Notes: generated from the letters alone by a model not told the origin. A DNA stretch of 64,000 nucleotides from Zygaena filipendulae (GCA_907165275.2 OU015650.1:12492001-12556000), one strand, 5' to 3'; shown: positions 1-13,941, counted from the first letter of the stretch. Translations and numbers: made by a program.

Positions 1-673
1 AATATTCTGTTCGCTTGCGTCTAAACTACGCAACCGATTTTGATATGGCTCATTTAACTATCGTTTGTAGGTTTACAAGTGTAGGTATAATAAGAACTTC
101 CGAGGGATCAGGTAATCCTGAAATTAACGCAGAGGAAACCACGGAGATAAGTAGTTAAAAATAATTATGTTATGCTAATTTTATAATTCTATAATTTATA
201 TTTTATCGTACCTAATCTTACCGACGCAAGGGACAAATAGCTACATTTACAGGAGAGCCGACACATTTTTTTTTTTAATTTATAATTTTTTATTTATGTT
301 TCTATTCTGGCCTCTAAATACATAAATTATAACTCAAACTTTAGTCACCAAGATAGCATTTCCGTTAGGTCCAAACAATTAAAACATGTTCATCAAGTAA
401 TAAATATAATATTATATGTGAATAAAATTAGATACACTTAAAAATAGACAAAGCAAATATATGTCTTGACTGAAATGAGGATGTTGATATTACCAAGAAA
501 CCGCTATAAGTTGGTAATTTGAATAGGATGATGTAATGATCCAACACGAAGCGCATAATAATTATGTTGTAATGTATACTTAATGATGGGTTTTTCGATC
601 GAGCTATTTTGAGGAAGATAAATTAATTTATTAATGATGACTTGGTGTTTAACATCATAGAGATATTTAATTA

Positions 674-889
674 CTAGATGTGCCCTGCGGTTTCACCCGC
701 GTTAATTTCAGAGTTCCCGCGGGAATTCCGGGATAAAAAGTACCCTATGTGTTAATCTGATGTATAAGCTATATCATTGTAAAGTTTTATTTAAATCGAT
801 CCAGTAGTTTTTGCGTGAAAGAGTAACAAACATCCATCCATCCATCCATACATATTTACAAACTTTCGCGTTTATAATATTAGTGTAGA
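674..889 (-). mobile_element. Helitron-like (Lep1-type) repeat
   Basis: Begins CTAG, then GCGGTTTCACCCGCG and CCCGCGGGAATTCCGGG. Contains CATC repeats and ends TAATATTAGTGTAGA before T. Read on the minus strand this is 5' TC to 3' hairpin plus CTAG. Confidence 0.7.
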
Positions 890-1020
890 TAATACCTACA
901 TAGAGCGAAAGTTTGATTCAAAATTTCTTTCGTGATTGAAGTACAAAACAAAATGTGTGCGTGAAACGGCACGAAATCACCATCGGTGACATTATTATTT
1001 ATATAATTAATTAATTGCAA

Positions 1021-1350
1021 GAATTATTATAATTCTGCATTTGTATAATACTACAAAACAGGTTACAGAAGTACTCTATCAATTTTGTAACCAGCGATCC
1101 TATTTATTTTATCCTTTGTGTAAATTTTATTAATTAATTGATCGCAAGACTAGGTACCTATGAATTATTTATTATAAGTAGGTTACAAAAGTACTCTATC
1201 AATTTTATAACCAGCGATCCTATTTATAAAAATTAATAAATTAATCACAAGACTAGGTAGTAGGTAATATTATAGTAATTATTATAATTCTGCATTTGTA
1301 TAATATGTACTACCAAGTAGGTTACAAAAGTATCATTTCTAACCAGCGAC
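1021..1350 (+). repeat. Three diverged tandem copies of a unit of about 120 bp
   Basis: Each copy has ATTATAATTCTGCATTTGTA and/or GGTTACAAAAGTACTCTATC, then TAACCAGCGATCC (near 1055, 1180 and 1315). AT-rich and non-coding. Confidence 0.7.
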
Positions 1351-2290
1351 CCACGCGACGATATCCGCAATGAAATTTATTGGATACCTGCGCATAATAT
1401 AATATACTCAACGCTATGCTACGAGTACACTATAATGCTATAACGACTTCACCATATCTAGGACAAAGTGCTCACTACACAGTCTAGTGTGGTACTTAAA
1501 CGAAAAGGAAAACTTAACAGCTTAGCAGACTTGTTACCGAAGAAAGTTGATAAACAAGTTAGTTTCATATTCGAAAAAAAAAATCACATCTGCTGTAACG
1601 ACGATACTGAAGACAACAATCGGACGATACAGATGACTTGAGATTGAAATCCCGGCAATGTTTACTGTATTTTATTACGATATTGCACTTCATCTGTTGA
1701 AACTATTTATTTATGCATCAAAAATATAACACGCATTCCAGCCATAGATGGACAACCAACCCGGTACTTGGGTTTTAACTAGAGATGAAACGGATATCCG
1801 GCAACTATCCGGTATCCGGCCTTGTTTTCACTATCCGGCGGGATATCTGCCAGATAGTAATTCAGTATCGGGAGTTGGTATGTACTAGGTCGTACGTCTA
1901 TGCTGCAAAATTAAAACAACGCAACTAGATACACGTGTAATGATAGGCGATTAACTAAATAGTTGAATCATTTTGGGTACCTCAATGATACTTAACTAGG
2001 TATCACCGCTGGGCACTGAGGTAACTACATTATAAATTTAATCGTCATTATTAAACTTTAGTCATTTTTCTTAGCATAAATTGTATACATATAATAAACG
2101 GTTCAAATGCTATCGCGAATTATTATTATTACTATTGTACTAAAAAAGCACAAACATCCGATTATGATAAACCCTTCCGACAGTCGTAGCAAAAAAATCT
2201 AGAGCGATTGCTGCGAAATCAAAAGTAGAACATGTTAAGGGATATGTCGCAGACAAATTGTACAATTCGTTAATTTACAAACGTTCGGAA

Positions 2291-2513
2291 TCCTTATTAA
2301 TATTATTAATGGGAAAGTGAGTTTGTTTGTTACGCTTCCACGCCTTAACGGCTCAACCGATCATACTCAGACGAAATATTCGTCTGAGCGATCATCATGA
2401 AATTTTGCATGCATGTTGTCAGGGGTACAGACAAGGACACGGGGTACTTTTTATCCCGGAATTCCAGCAGGAACTTCGAAATTACCGCGGGTGAAACCGC
2501 GGGGAACAGCTAG
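2291..2513 (+). mobile_element. Helitron-like (Lep1-type) repeat
   Basis: Starts TCCTTATTAATATTATTAAT after A and ends CCGCGGGGAACAGCTAG before T. It carries an internal palindrome CAGACGAAATATTCGTCTG not seen in other copies. Confidence 0.75.
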
Positions 2514-3489
2514 TTTATAGCGAGTATAGAAGTCAGCTAAGATTTCACGGAGTTTCCGCGGGATGTCCTGAAGTAACGCGGGTGGGGGGTAAAATGGCAA
2601 AGGACTGCTAGAATATTTATATAACTGTCCGTCTGTCTTTAAATTTGTATGCGTAACACGTAATTAATACACGTAACTACTGAACGGAATCGTACGGATC
2701 TTCACAGTTGCCTGTCTATATAGATAGGTCTTGTTCTGTCGTGGTCGGTTCACGAAAAAAAGAATTATAGCTAAATAGTTGCAACTTGTTATAATTAATT
2801 ACGTATTAAGATCAATATACTTCAAAACGAGCAAACTTCACACTAGGTCCGAAACAAGGGTGAAGATCGACAGCGACAAATCAAATTAAGGTAAAACTGG
2901 TAACTAAGAACTTATGGTATGTCGTGTTATGTAACAGTGGAATGGCACATTCAAACCGTCGTAACAACCGCCAAAGGTACGGGGTTAGGGCTGCCAACTC
3001 CACTATCTTAGTAGCCTTCTATAAAATTATTAAATAAAATAACTTAATAGTATATTTAATAGGCGAAACCATTGATTCTTTAGAGATGATTTCAATAAGG
3101 TCAATATCACGAGAAGTCATGTGGTGTAATTTTCGCCACTTTTCTGACTGTAGATAAGTTTACTGAAGAAACTCATACAGAGAAAGTTGGCAACCCTTGT
3201 ACAGGCGTACCGCAGAAATTTCATTCCAACACGAAGCCCGATGTTGGCTTTAATGATTCCAAACATATACACATTCAAAAGTAGAAAGATATTGAACGAT
3301 TGGAATTCGGCAGTCGCATAAATTTTATAGCTGCGAGCGTATTACAGTCGTATCGTTTCTTTTCAATAGGACTGAAATAAAAAAAAAAAAAAACAATAAT
3401 AATAATCTTTGGAAATTATGAACCAAGTAGACATTGCAACTATAGGTACCAGACATCCGAAATATTACTAGATATTCACAGGTGCGGAT

Positions 3490-3653
3490 CTAGGATTGGT
3501 TGCACCACGAAATTTTTTGAATATACCGGGTCAGAAAATTTAAACTGAGGGTAAACAAAAATATTCCCCACGTTTACCCTGACGGACGCGGGAAACGAAC
3601 CCGTGACACCTGACGTAACAGTCGCCTAACCACTAGACCACTACGTGCTGTCA
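3490..3653 (-). mobile_element. tRNA-derived SINE of another family
   Basis: The minus strand reads GTGGTCTAGTGGTTAGGCGA (box A) and ACGGGTTCGTTTCCCGC (box B and T arm), then a non-tRNA body. No full cloverleaf closes. Confidence 0.7.
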
Positions 3654-4012
3654 TCCTTTTAGTGTGGAAAAATAACTTTCGACTATGAAAACAATGACCT
3701 TGAAAGAGATTTAATGGCCGTAATTAACCAACTTTATACAGGTAGGTATTGTTTGAGTGTTAAAAATATGAAAGTAATACTAATAATAATGTATAGGTAA
3801 AAGTTACAAAAAAAACTACTGAACCGATTCTAAACCTTCTTTCAACTATAGTGTGGAGGTGTTTATGACGAATGGCGGTGTTTGGATAAACCTACAAAGG
3901 TTTTTACTTTTTAACACCTTTATCTTGAATGGAAAAAAAAATTATATTTACTTAAATAAATAAATAATTAAATAGGAATCTATGAAATCCCCACTTTTCG
4001 TCCGGATATAAA

Positions 4013-4071
4013 GAGTTCCTGCGGGAATTCTGAAAATGGCGCGGGTGAAACCGCACGCGCGTGGAAACTAG
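4013..4071 (+). mobile_element. Helitron-like 3' end fragment
   Basis: GAGTTCCTGCGGGAATTCTG, then GCGCGGGTGAAACCGC and CTAG. The 5' half is absent or too diverged to see. Confidence 0.5.
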
Positions 4072-4604
4072 TTTTTTTTATAAAAATGTTATAAGTTGTA
4101 ATAATTTTAAAGATCTGTTACATGTTGACTCACTGTTACATAGTAACAACAACACTTAAAAAAATTACAACTAGTTACTGAAAAATTTATATACAAAAAG
4201 CATCCAGATCGTAATCAAAAAACTAGTACAATAAATAAATTAATTAATTAGAGCAAAGCTCGCGGTCATGATTTGCAACTGCGCGGAGTACCTACACGTA
4301 ATATTGAGATCAGCTGTTGCTTATCATACAATTCTCTTATACTAGAGTAGGTACTGTGATATAAATGGAGATAACATATGTATGAGGGCAATAAACTTTA
4401 CTATACAATATCGTACCCTAAAGCTCACTCATCTGGTATAAACATAACTTGATCATGCTTCCACAACTAGGGCTGTCCCTTTTTTAACCGACTTCCCAAA
4501 AAGGAGGAGGTTCTTAATTCGACGCGTATGTTTTTTTTTTTACTTTTATGTTCTTATTTTTATGAATACAATATAACTTATCACAAAAAGTCAATACGTT
4601 TCTA

Positions 4605-4847
4605 CTAGTGATGTAACGAATATTCATCTTCAATATTCGCGAAACCGAATGCGTATGTTGACTTTAAAATAAAATATACGCGCATAAATACGCGCGCAAA
4701 ATATGCATATTGTTTTATAAGGAAATTCTTTTTAGTTTGTCAAAATGTAGTTACATTCGCCAAACATGCGCATCGTTTCTTGCGAATACGAATGTCAAAA
4801 AATATGCAAGTATAAATAATAATGTGGACATTGGTTACTTCACTAGT
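4605..4847. mobile_element. CTAGTGATGTAAC MITE
   Basis: Left end CTAGTGATGTAACGAATATT, right end the inverse CTAGTGAAGTAACCAATGTC. AT-rich centre with many ATTCG/CGAAT motifs. Non-coding. Confidence 0.6.
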
Positions 4848-6135
4848 AAAGAATAGAAATAAGTGTACAGTAAATAATTGATTGTAAAATGTCAAAATCA
4901 TGTTTATCATGTTGTTCCGTTAGCTTGCTAGCGTCAGGTTTACTTGGAGAATGGCTTGCTCAGTCAGTAAGGCAGCTGGATTGTATATGCAGTAAAAAAT
5001 ATAACAGGTCAGTAGTCAGCGTCACGTAACATCCAGTCTCATCAATTAATTCTAGATGACCTGTCCACATAGAGGCTCTAGATAGAATGACGCAAACGAA
5101 TTTGATCATTTCCAAGTATCCCGGGTGTAGATAAATTTTGCGCAATAAATGGTTGAAAAGTATGTTGTTGACACCTACGTATACTGTACTTGTACATACA
5201 TAGAAGTAGAAAAAAATATTTTTGTGTTCAAAATATCATTTTGTCCAATCCGTCCGTCGAAAGCACTTACAACAGATTTCCTGCAGTTTTTAAACATGGG
5301 TAAAAAAAAACCTAGAATTTTAACGGTAAACCTTTTTACCCACTACGGAAGTACGGACCTTAACTGCGCGCGGTTCGGTGTTTTTTGCTGTAATTTCACG
5401 TAAAAGATTAAATAATGGAGACTTTTTTGTTTTCAAATTAACTCGCCGTCGACTGGCTCGTGTATTGTAACAAGTTACCAACTCAAAAATCTAACCGCGA
5501 AACAGCTTAAGCTCACGTATTAGGTGCATTGAACCTGCGGAGGTAATGTTGTATGCCAATTTGTCATAAGTATTACACAAGAATACAAATTGAAATCAAA
5601 CGCACTAAAATGACGGTAGCCGCGTCCCATGCCGACAGACGACTTCTATTGGCCGAATTAATTTAAGTATAGCTACTGAAGAAAAAAGTCATCACCCCAC
5701 AGAAATTAATGAAATTGTTTCTTGCTGGAATTATGTTTTTTAGAGCTACATTAAATTTACTTTGTTTATAGACTAACAAGTCTTCTACAACAATATAGAG
5801 ATAGGATGATGTATTGCACCTATTATTTTCAGCTATACCTTCTAGTTTTGTTAACAAGGGAAGCGTACCTGAACTTGATGACCCAGATACGATATCCAAA
5901 AATATTTTTCATCGAGCTCCCCTACAGAAACGTGTTTAACAATTCATACGAGACAACACGACTCACGTAAAGGTCGCGGGTCGAGCAGAAAGAATCGGTC
6001 CTATTGTTACCCATCCTGTCTCGGGAAATGGGAGATGTACAATGATATTATAAGAATTGAAGATGTGTCCTACATTAGATAAATACTGTTCCACACGGGG
6101 AGACCAAAAGTACTGACCATAATCCTTTCTATACC

Positions 6136-6300
6136 CATGACAACGTGTATGCCAAGTTTCCCATGCGATTTCATCCGCGTCGATTTTGGAGTGCCCGCGG
6201 GAATTCAAAGGTAAAAAGTACCCATGTAATGTCAGGGGTACAGAAAAGGTTCTGTACCCCTGACAACGTTTATGAAAAGTTTCATAGTGATCGGCGATCG
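6136..6300 (-). mobile_element. Rearranged Helitron-like fragments
   Basis: Blocks TGACAACGTGTATGCCAAGT, ATTTCATCCGCG and CCCGCGGGAATTC occur in scrambled order. GTCAGGGGTACAGAAAAGG and its inverse TCTGTACCCCTGACAAC lie head to head. Confidence 0.5.
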
Positions 6301-6310
6301 GTTGAGCAAT

Positions 6311-6624
6311 TGGCTACTTGACAAAATTTTTTTTTTTTCAGTCCTTCGTGTAGATTAGTAAAAAATATTGGACACGTTTTTTTCTTTTTTTACGTAACCA
6401 AAAATAACGGAGATACATTGAGTTGAAATTTCGCGCGACGTCACAACCCGGTGCAGTTTATATGGGGCTTATAATGAATATTGACGTCATGAGTCCTCCA
6501 CCCTAAACTTTAATGCGCTTTATCTATGTTCATTTTCATTAAATTGAAAAAGCAAAAAATACGTGTCTATTATTTTTTTATTTTCTAACTGACGAACTAA
6601 TTAGAATTTTGATTTTCATACCTT
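6311..6624. mobile_element. ATGTTGACTA MITE family, diverged copy
   Basis: Shares ATATTGGACACG, the CGCGACGTCAC and TTGACGTCATGAG blocks, and TCTAACTGACGAACTAATTA with the copy at 24161. Confidence 0.7.
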
Positions 6625-7167
6625 GGAGAATACCCAATATTAGTTAGGATCCTAATTAAGGATGCTTTCAAATTATGACAACTGTAACGGATAATTAATT
6701 AATCGTTATGCAGTGAGCTAAAGAAACCTTCAAACGACCCACCATGTGTCGCTAACGTACTAATCGTTTAGTTTTGTTGTACCTACCTTATTTACATTAT
6801 CCAGTGTAGAAACTAAACTCAAAGCTGTAGTCTGTTTAATCGTGAATAAACAGTGCTGGTTAAGTTAAAGAAATATTATATCTATGATATTATGTCAACT
6901 AGTACTAGTAGGTACCATAACTTTTGCGTACGTAAGCAGTGTTTTACCCTCTCGAAGCATATTGGTAACTGGTAATTAAATTGTCAATGTTGAGGAAAAG
7001 TTGCAGATTTCGGTTCCAGTAGTCAGTAAAATAGCAATTTTCAGAGCGGTGCAAAGCCCGAAAACTTATTTAGTTTTGTGATTGCGGCCGTTAGAGATAT
7101 TTATGTTTAAAAAATTGTTGTCGTGACCAGGTTGAGCTCCAAAATTTTTGTCCTGGTTGCCATTTGG

Positions 7168-7327
7168 CAATATTATTTCCAATGTTTATTGGAGATGGCA
7201 ACTTTACCTATATATTATTTTAGTATAAATACATAACTTCTTCATTATTCCTGGTTGCCAAATTTTAGAGATGACAACTCTACCTATATATTATCTTTAG
7301 TATTAATACATTACTTCTTCATTTTTT
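7168..7327 (+). repeat. Two tandem copies of a unit of about 80 bp
   Basis: TCCTGGTTGCCA, then GAGATGGCAACTTTACCTAT and ATACATAACTTCTTCATT in the first; the same blocks with small changes in the second. Confidence 0.7.
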
Positions 7328-8768
7328 CCGGAGAGCGGACGGCAATTCAGGTACTGTAAGAGCCTTAAGCCGTCAAATCGGAACGCCACGCCAAGTCAAA
7401 GACCCGCGAGCCAATTTAAATTATAGACAACACTACGATAAGTACTCACATTAAGAAGACGACGCCAACACACCGCAACCATTCCACAACGTTAGATCGT
7501 TGCTGCACTCCTATCACACTATTGTTATTGCTTATCTAAAGACGTGCACACATAATCTGGAACAATAGAAGAAAATATGTTTAATTTTTTAGAAAATAGA
7601 AAGTGTTATACGTCTTGATACTGTTCAGTTTGTCCGAATTGTGAGAGTCAAAAGTTGTTTTAGGAAATTCGTCGCTGTTCCAGAATGGATTTGGTCGGAA
7701 TACTTGACATGCCTAATGTTTGTGATTTAAAATACATTTATTTGTTTATTTATTTATTTATTTACTAATTTACAAACATTGTAACAACTTGACAGTGCTA
7801 CATAAACCTTTTTAGGTTTTTCCGTGCACCGACACATCCGTCGTTATTCGTATATAGGTGAGGTTCTTGTCATTATCCTTTAGTTTCAGGTGGGAAACAG
7901 CTAAAGAATAAAAAATACGGACTTTGCAAAAAAATAGCATAGTCTATTATTATCTATAGCATACAGTCAAAGTAAGTTCATCCAGTATAAGAGAATATAT
8001 CCGACATTTAGACACATTTAGGTAGTCTATAACAGTCTACTCCTATCGGATATCGTTAGATAGAAAAAATACTAAATTTAATAGGCGATTCTTCGTAAAT
8101 TTAACCTCCAATTTAGCTTTTTGACGATAATAAATCTTCCCAGTATGGTCTGACATTACCTATATCTTTTTTTTATGGTTATGACATTACCTATATCTTT
8201 TTGAAATAAAGTAGAGACAAACGGTTAATTTAAATTTCAAAATATGTAGAATTATAATAGCATAAATTACTTTGCTCCTTTGCCAGTGTGTTGACCGAAT
8301 TAAGAAACCTTACGATATTGAGCAAGCGATACTTTTCCGTTTCCGTTATCGTTAGTAAACAAAAATTCCTGACACGTGCCTATATTATTACGATTAATTT
8401 CACTTTTATAATTGTTTTTTCACCAACTTAAAGTCTAATTTATTTCATAGAGAAATCAATAAATCATCATTTCCATCATTTGTGAGGTGATTGCCTCTGG
8501 ACTTCCGACTCTGCCTATTTCTTTGTACAGAATAAAGAGTGGCAACTGGCAACTCTGTGACAGGCAAAGACCTCGAAGTTTCAACGGTTTTTGTCTATTG
8601 GTCATCCTCGGTGATCTGTATACGCAGGCGTAGGCACAATCTGCGCGAGAGCTTCCGCCCGTAACCGCAGTATTACTAATCAAGTCACGAGCGACGCGAG
8701 TGGGTTGCGACTGGCGAGTCGCGTATCCTTGACAACGAATATGCATTTCCCGTCTATAATGTACCCCC

Positions 8769-8890
8769 TGGGCCCTTATTCACTATGACCAACAATATTT
8801 CTTGCCCATAACGCGTTTCAAATAGACAATTTTTGTGGCACGTTATCTTAACACGCCGTGTTATGGTCATAGTGTGAATAAGTGCCCGGG
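8769..8890. mobile_element. GGGCCCTTATTCACTATGACC MITE, copy 1
   Basis: Terminal inverted repeat of about 21 bp: GGGCCCTTATTCACTATGAC on the left and GGTCATAGTGTGAATAAGTG near the right. Non-coding. Second copy at 23217-23410. Confidence 0.8.
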
Positions 8891-9595
8891 TCATTCGACT
8901 GTCATTTTTTATTTAGATTTAAGGATCGAATCAGAGAGAAGGTAATCACTACGTTGATCGAATCTGTCCATAAAAATGTTTTAAGTACCATGGCTATGGA
9001 AAACCACTTTACGATAATTTTGTACTGAATTCAGAAAGTTTTCAAGTTATTTGGTCTTTCGAATCGGGTGCCGTATAGTAAGTATCAAATTAATTTTGGC
9101 GCCTACAACGTCTAGTGCAAGTGAAGCGAAACACACTTAGAACCTGTTACTTATGGCAACATGCGACATTTTCTGTGAATCGGTTACCATCCGCCGCAAG
9201 TCAAATCATTCCGTTGCGGATGCCAAACCAGCGCGCACGCACAAATACGTAGACGCCATCACCACAACCATGTACTGGTTTTTTATTTTATCAAATATCA
9301 GAAGTATTTATTGATTTCTTATAAAAAAAAACTAAGAACAATTCTTGATATAAGTAATTTTATCTTATGAATTGATGAATCCGTAAAAATAACATCCATA
9401 ATTTTATATTGATATCATTTATCAAACCAATTTTTCTGTACATATACTTAGGTATTATGAAACTGAAACTACTGAGTATCCTCATAACTCTATCGTGTAT
9501 CAATTTTGCAACACATTGTGGTTTAATTCAGATTATTTGTAAAAGCTACTACCTAGCTATTAGAATGCTATATTATCCCTGAGTAATAAAGGCCA

Positions 9596-9907
9596 TATTG
9601 TAAATCCTTGCAGGAACTCCGCGGCAAACAGCTAGTCTATTATAAAGAGTTTGTTTGTTTGATTGATGTTTTCACGGCGCTTTCACAACTAAACCAATCA
9701 CCACAAAATTTTGCATAATTATACACATTGTCAGGGGTACAGAGAAGGACATAGGCTACTTTTTATCCCGGAATAACTACTTTAAATTTTGCATACTATC
9801 TACACATTGTCAAGGTAGGTACAGAAAAAAATAAAGGGTAGTAAGTAGATATATTTTATCTTGGAATACCATGGGATCTCCGTAACTAATGCGGGTGAAA
9901 CCGCTAG
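9596..9907 (+). mobile_element. Two fused Helitron-like copies
   Basis: A 3' fragment ends GGCAAACAGCTAG at 9635. A longer copy follows and ends GCGGGTGAAACCGCTAG at 9907, with an internal duplication of the GCATA...ACACATTGTCA block. Confidence 0.55.
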
Positions 9908-12262
9908 TAATATTATAAGAATCAGGTAGAGCACATTCTCAGAAAGACAATAAGCAAAAGTAACAAGCATGTATGCTAAAATCTATTAAAGTGGTATGGT
10001 ATGCTCAAAGACGTGTAAAGATCATAGCAAATAGCAGTAGTATACATATATATGTATATATAATTGGTACTGTAACATTGTTATTTTATGTGCAACAAAG
10101 GATTAAATAAATAATAAGTAAATAAATATAATTATATATATTATGTGTTTAGTTTGAAAAAATATACAGGTTTAATTAAAAGAATACACCTACAGTTATC
10201 AAAATATGTAGGTACATCAAAGCTTCATGATATTCCAGAAAACTCAGCACTGTGATATTTCAATATTAGATTTAAGGAAATATCCATTTCAAATAAAAAT
10301 TAATCTCTCCAGTAGACATGTCTGATTTATATTCTGAAAAAATGGGTTACCACAAAATTTTGTTCTTAATTAATCAGTGCAATGCTAGAAATCAAAATAT
10401 AGGAATATTCAAATTATTTACCCAAATAATTTTAACATTGCATACATTATTTTAAGTGCCTTTAATATGGATAGACTTTTTTAATAAAAATATGTTAAGA
10501 CAACATTAGCCCACTACAAAACTTCAAATGTTTACTTTATCTAAAATAAACTAATAACATTATCTAAAACTTGTGACCTTGTTAAGTAAAAGCCTCATTA
10601 CATTGTGAGATTAAACATATTATTAATTATAATATGATTTCATAGTTAATGTTTTGCAATTACCTAACTTTTCCTAGATTTTATTTTGGTATATTAAAAA
10701 TTTTAAAAGTAAAATAATAAAATTATACTGTGATGAAAGCTATAAGAACAGCCACTACAGTGAATTCTCTAGTTAATCAACAACTTTAAAACGTCTTTCA
10801 AAATGTTGAAGTTTATAAATTTACTAATTTAAAATGTTTATCATTCGATTATTATACTGGTTACTGTTCACATTAAGATTAGGAAGGTATTTAAATTAGA
10901 TAAAAATAGTGAAACTTTATTGATACAATTAAATAAGAGTTTACCATAATATAGGTATTTAATAAAATTCATGAATAGTTTTTTATTGTTTCTTTTTGTG
11001 GTGTTCAATAAAGAGTTATCTATCTATCTGTTCATCTACCTACTGTATTTTATTACTTCTAGGTATTATAAATATTAGTTGAATTTTCACAAACTTTCAA
11101 AGGTCAAACGAAAATACTATAGTGAATATATTTTAATTTTAAAACACTGGCAGATTTAATAGGTAACACGGTACAAACTGAGTTAATAACCACCACATAC
11201 CTACCACGTCCAGGTAAAATGAAATACCTATGAATCATCAGTAATTTATGGAGTAACTCGACAAGAAAATAATGTCGCACAGGTTATGTAGGTACCTAAT
11301 TGAGACTCAAGGAAAGCGAAGGCGAAGTTCTTAGTCAGAAAGAGGAGATGAACAACTTAGAAATGGAAATATAGTGCTAAGCAGAAAAGGCGGAGCCGCA
11401 CGTCGGCAAGCTTGTGCTTTGGGCGATGGCGGTCGAATAACGGCCGACGTCGCCATGCAATCAGCATACCTACGTATATTCTAATACTCGATAATTATAA
11501 ATGTAAAAGATTTGTTTCTTAAAAGCACAAAAATAATAGTAACTCACCACATAACATTAATTGATTGCAACAATTCCTTATTTCAGCATTGCATTCACTC
11601 ACAACACAAAACATATCACGTCCACAAACTATTTAGAGATACTACCGTATATCACGTCCACGAAATTGACACCAGTGTTGCCGGGCAGCCGGATGAAAAT
11701 TGAAGTGTAAATTAGGAGCCAGATCACTCAGAAATAGCCAAAAGTAATCTAAATAAAAAAAAACACTCAATTGGTTTTCATCCGCTCATTATACAATAAA
11801 ATTGACATAATTTCGATGATTAGGATAACTCATAATTAAAGAGGTGTTGCAGATTCAGATGTTTTTAATAATCGCAGAAGCGCATTCGGGTGAAACTCAA
11901 CAGTTATCAGCTTCATCCGCCATTGGTTTGAGGAGCCAATTCAAATAAAAAGTGGACTAAAATTGAGTACAATACCACTTTTACTAGCAATAGAGATTAT
12001 GTATAATTGTCCATGCAAAAAAAGCTATAGAGCCTGAATATAATTTTTCGAAGTTAATAATGTTAGAAAATAGCTAAAATGTCTAACGGAGCTAAGTTGG
12101 CAACACTGATTGATACGATTTGATAATCTCAGAACAAAGTTATTCTTCTGAGTTGATAATCCGACTCCAACAACAACAACTAAAGACATTCTATTTAATA
12201 AAGGTATCATTGACAACAACTGTAAAAATTTTCTTTACCAAATTATATATTTTTATACATTA

Positions 12263-12492
12263 CTAGCTGTCCCCCGCGATTTCATCCGCGGTAATTTCGG
12301 AGTTCCCCCGGAGGTTGCGGGAAAAAATTACTCTATGTCCTTCAGTTCCCGAGGGAATTCCGGGATAAAAACTATCCTATCTTTTAAGTTGGACCATATT
12401 ATAAATGGTTGCAAAATTTTATCAAAATCCGTTCAGTAGTTTCGGAGTCCATCGCGGACAAACAACGTGACACGTGATTTATATATATTAGA
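12263..12492 (-). mobile_element. Helitron-like repeat, tandem copy 1
   Basis: CTAGCTGTCCCCCGCGATTT to CACGTGATTTATATATATTA. Variant subfamily with GTGACACGTGATTTATA at its 5' end. The next copy starts at the very next base. Confidence 0.72.
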
Positions 12493-12679
12493 CTAGCTGT
12501 CCTCCGCGATTTCATCCGCGGTAACTTCTGAGTTCCCGCGGGAATTCCGGGATAAAAATTATCCTATCTTTTAAGTTGGACCATTTTATGAATGTTTACA
12601 AAATTTTATCAAAATCCGTTCAGTAGTTTCGGAGTCCATCGCGGACAAACAACGTGACACGTGATTTATATATATTAGA
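12493..12679 (-). mobile_element. Helitron-like repeat, tandem copy 2
   Basis: CTAGCTGTCCTCCGCGATTT to ATATATTAGAT. Shares long blocks with copy 1 (TCCGTTCAGTAGTTTCGGAG) but lacks its extra 45 bp. Confidence 0.72.
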
Positions 12680-13344
12680 TTAGATAGATAAGATAAGATG
12701 ACAATATATAGTATCTAGTACTATGAAGCGAAAAACTTAAAACAGGTTTTCTAAAGAACTCTGTTGTATCTCGGAGGAAAAATGGAAACCAAAGTGTTGT
12801 TTTTTTTTGTTTAAAACTAATAGGCTTTTTTTCAATTATAGCGTCTATTAAGATTTTTCACCAGGCATTTTTATCAAACTTGATTAATGCTAGTCTAGTA
12901 CTGTCTAGTGCCAGTACCTACCTAGTGGCACTAAACTAGTAATACCCCGGGTAAAGGCTAACCACAAAGAAGAAGAATAGATTCATCAATTACTGGTGTG
13001 CTCGAATTATTTTATCGAGAGTTTACAAATAATAGCGTCAAATTTTTATTTAAACCAATTTTATTTTGAATTTGATAACATGAAATAAATCTAATCTTAT
13101 CGTACAATCTAATCTAATCTAATCGCATCATTATGAAGTACTCATTACTCAATTTATCCTAAAATTTTATGATGACAGATTTATTAAAAGTTCTTCAGTG
13201 GCATTTATTGACAAACTTTTGATTATTAAACTGGAAGTAAAAGAAGACGTTGTTTAAATTAAAACATCGTCATTAGTAATTTAAAGAGGAATAATAAGAA
13301 GAAAAATATCACAGAAATTACACAAAACCTCTTAAGGGGGCATT

Positions 13345-13460
13345 TCGGCAAATTTGGCATGCGCGTTGTCAGGGGTACAGAGAAGGACATAGGGTACTTT
13401 TTACCCCGAAATTCCCGCGGGAACTCCGAAATTACCGCGGGTAAAACCACGGGACAGCTA
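13345..13460 (+). mobile_element. Helitron-like 3' fragment
   Basis: GTTGTCAGGGGTACAGAGAA, then TTCCCGCGGGAACTCC and GGGACAGCTAA (a CTAA end, matching CTRR). Confidence 0.6.
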
Positions 13461-13476
13461 ATAATTAATAAGATTT

Positions 13477-13633
13477 TCAAATATTTTGAGGTTATAAAAA
13501 CAACTCGATCGTTCTGTGGCTCGGTTGCAACTCAAACGAGTGAAATTTTAACCGAACAACTGCGCCCAAACCCACGGAACGCACACCAAGCCACAGAACG
13601 ACCGAGTTGTTGTTATAACCTCAAAATATTTGA
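13477..13633. repeat. Inverted repeat, about 47-bp arms
   Basis: Left arm 13477-13523 contains CAAATATTTTGAGGTTATAA and right arm 13587-13633 its complement, about 63 bp apart. The CACGGAACG/CCACAGAACG motif recurs downstream at 13570, 13875, 13927 and 14271, so this is a mosaic of related repeats. Confidence 0.7.
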
Positions 13634-13941
13634 AATTTCAGGCGCCATTTGTTTTCTCTCAACTCACATTGCAAATAAGACTGTTTTTCATCCAATTATA
13701 AACTTTTTGTGACTACGGCACCTCCCCTTTGTTTGTAAGAATTCCGATTGATTTATTTTTCGACGAATCCGGTTTTTGGCGCAAACTTTGACACTTCTTA
13801 AACAATACATAGCTGTCAGAGTGAAAATTAACCTGCTTCAGAGATGGTTGTTTGGTTGTTGCACTCTGAGCCACGGAACGGGTCAAACTACGCTGTGACA
13901 GCTGTCAGAGTAAAATTTCACCAAGCCACAGAACGGGTACA

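Noticed and set aside
1795..1860. Cluster of TATCCGG motifs
   Set aside because: Low-complexity repeat of a kind seen in many insect genomes; no defined ends, so not listed as an element.
4480..4545. Repeat block AACCGACTTCCCAAAAAGGA, also near 24826 and 29918
   Set aside because: A widespread short insect repeat tail; too short to classify or bound here.
8456..8746. 96-codon minus-strand ORF
   Set aside because: No homology I recognise, no splice partners and repeat-rich surroundings.
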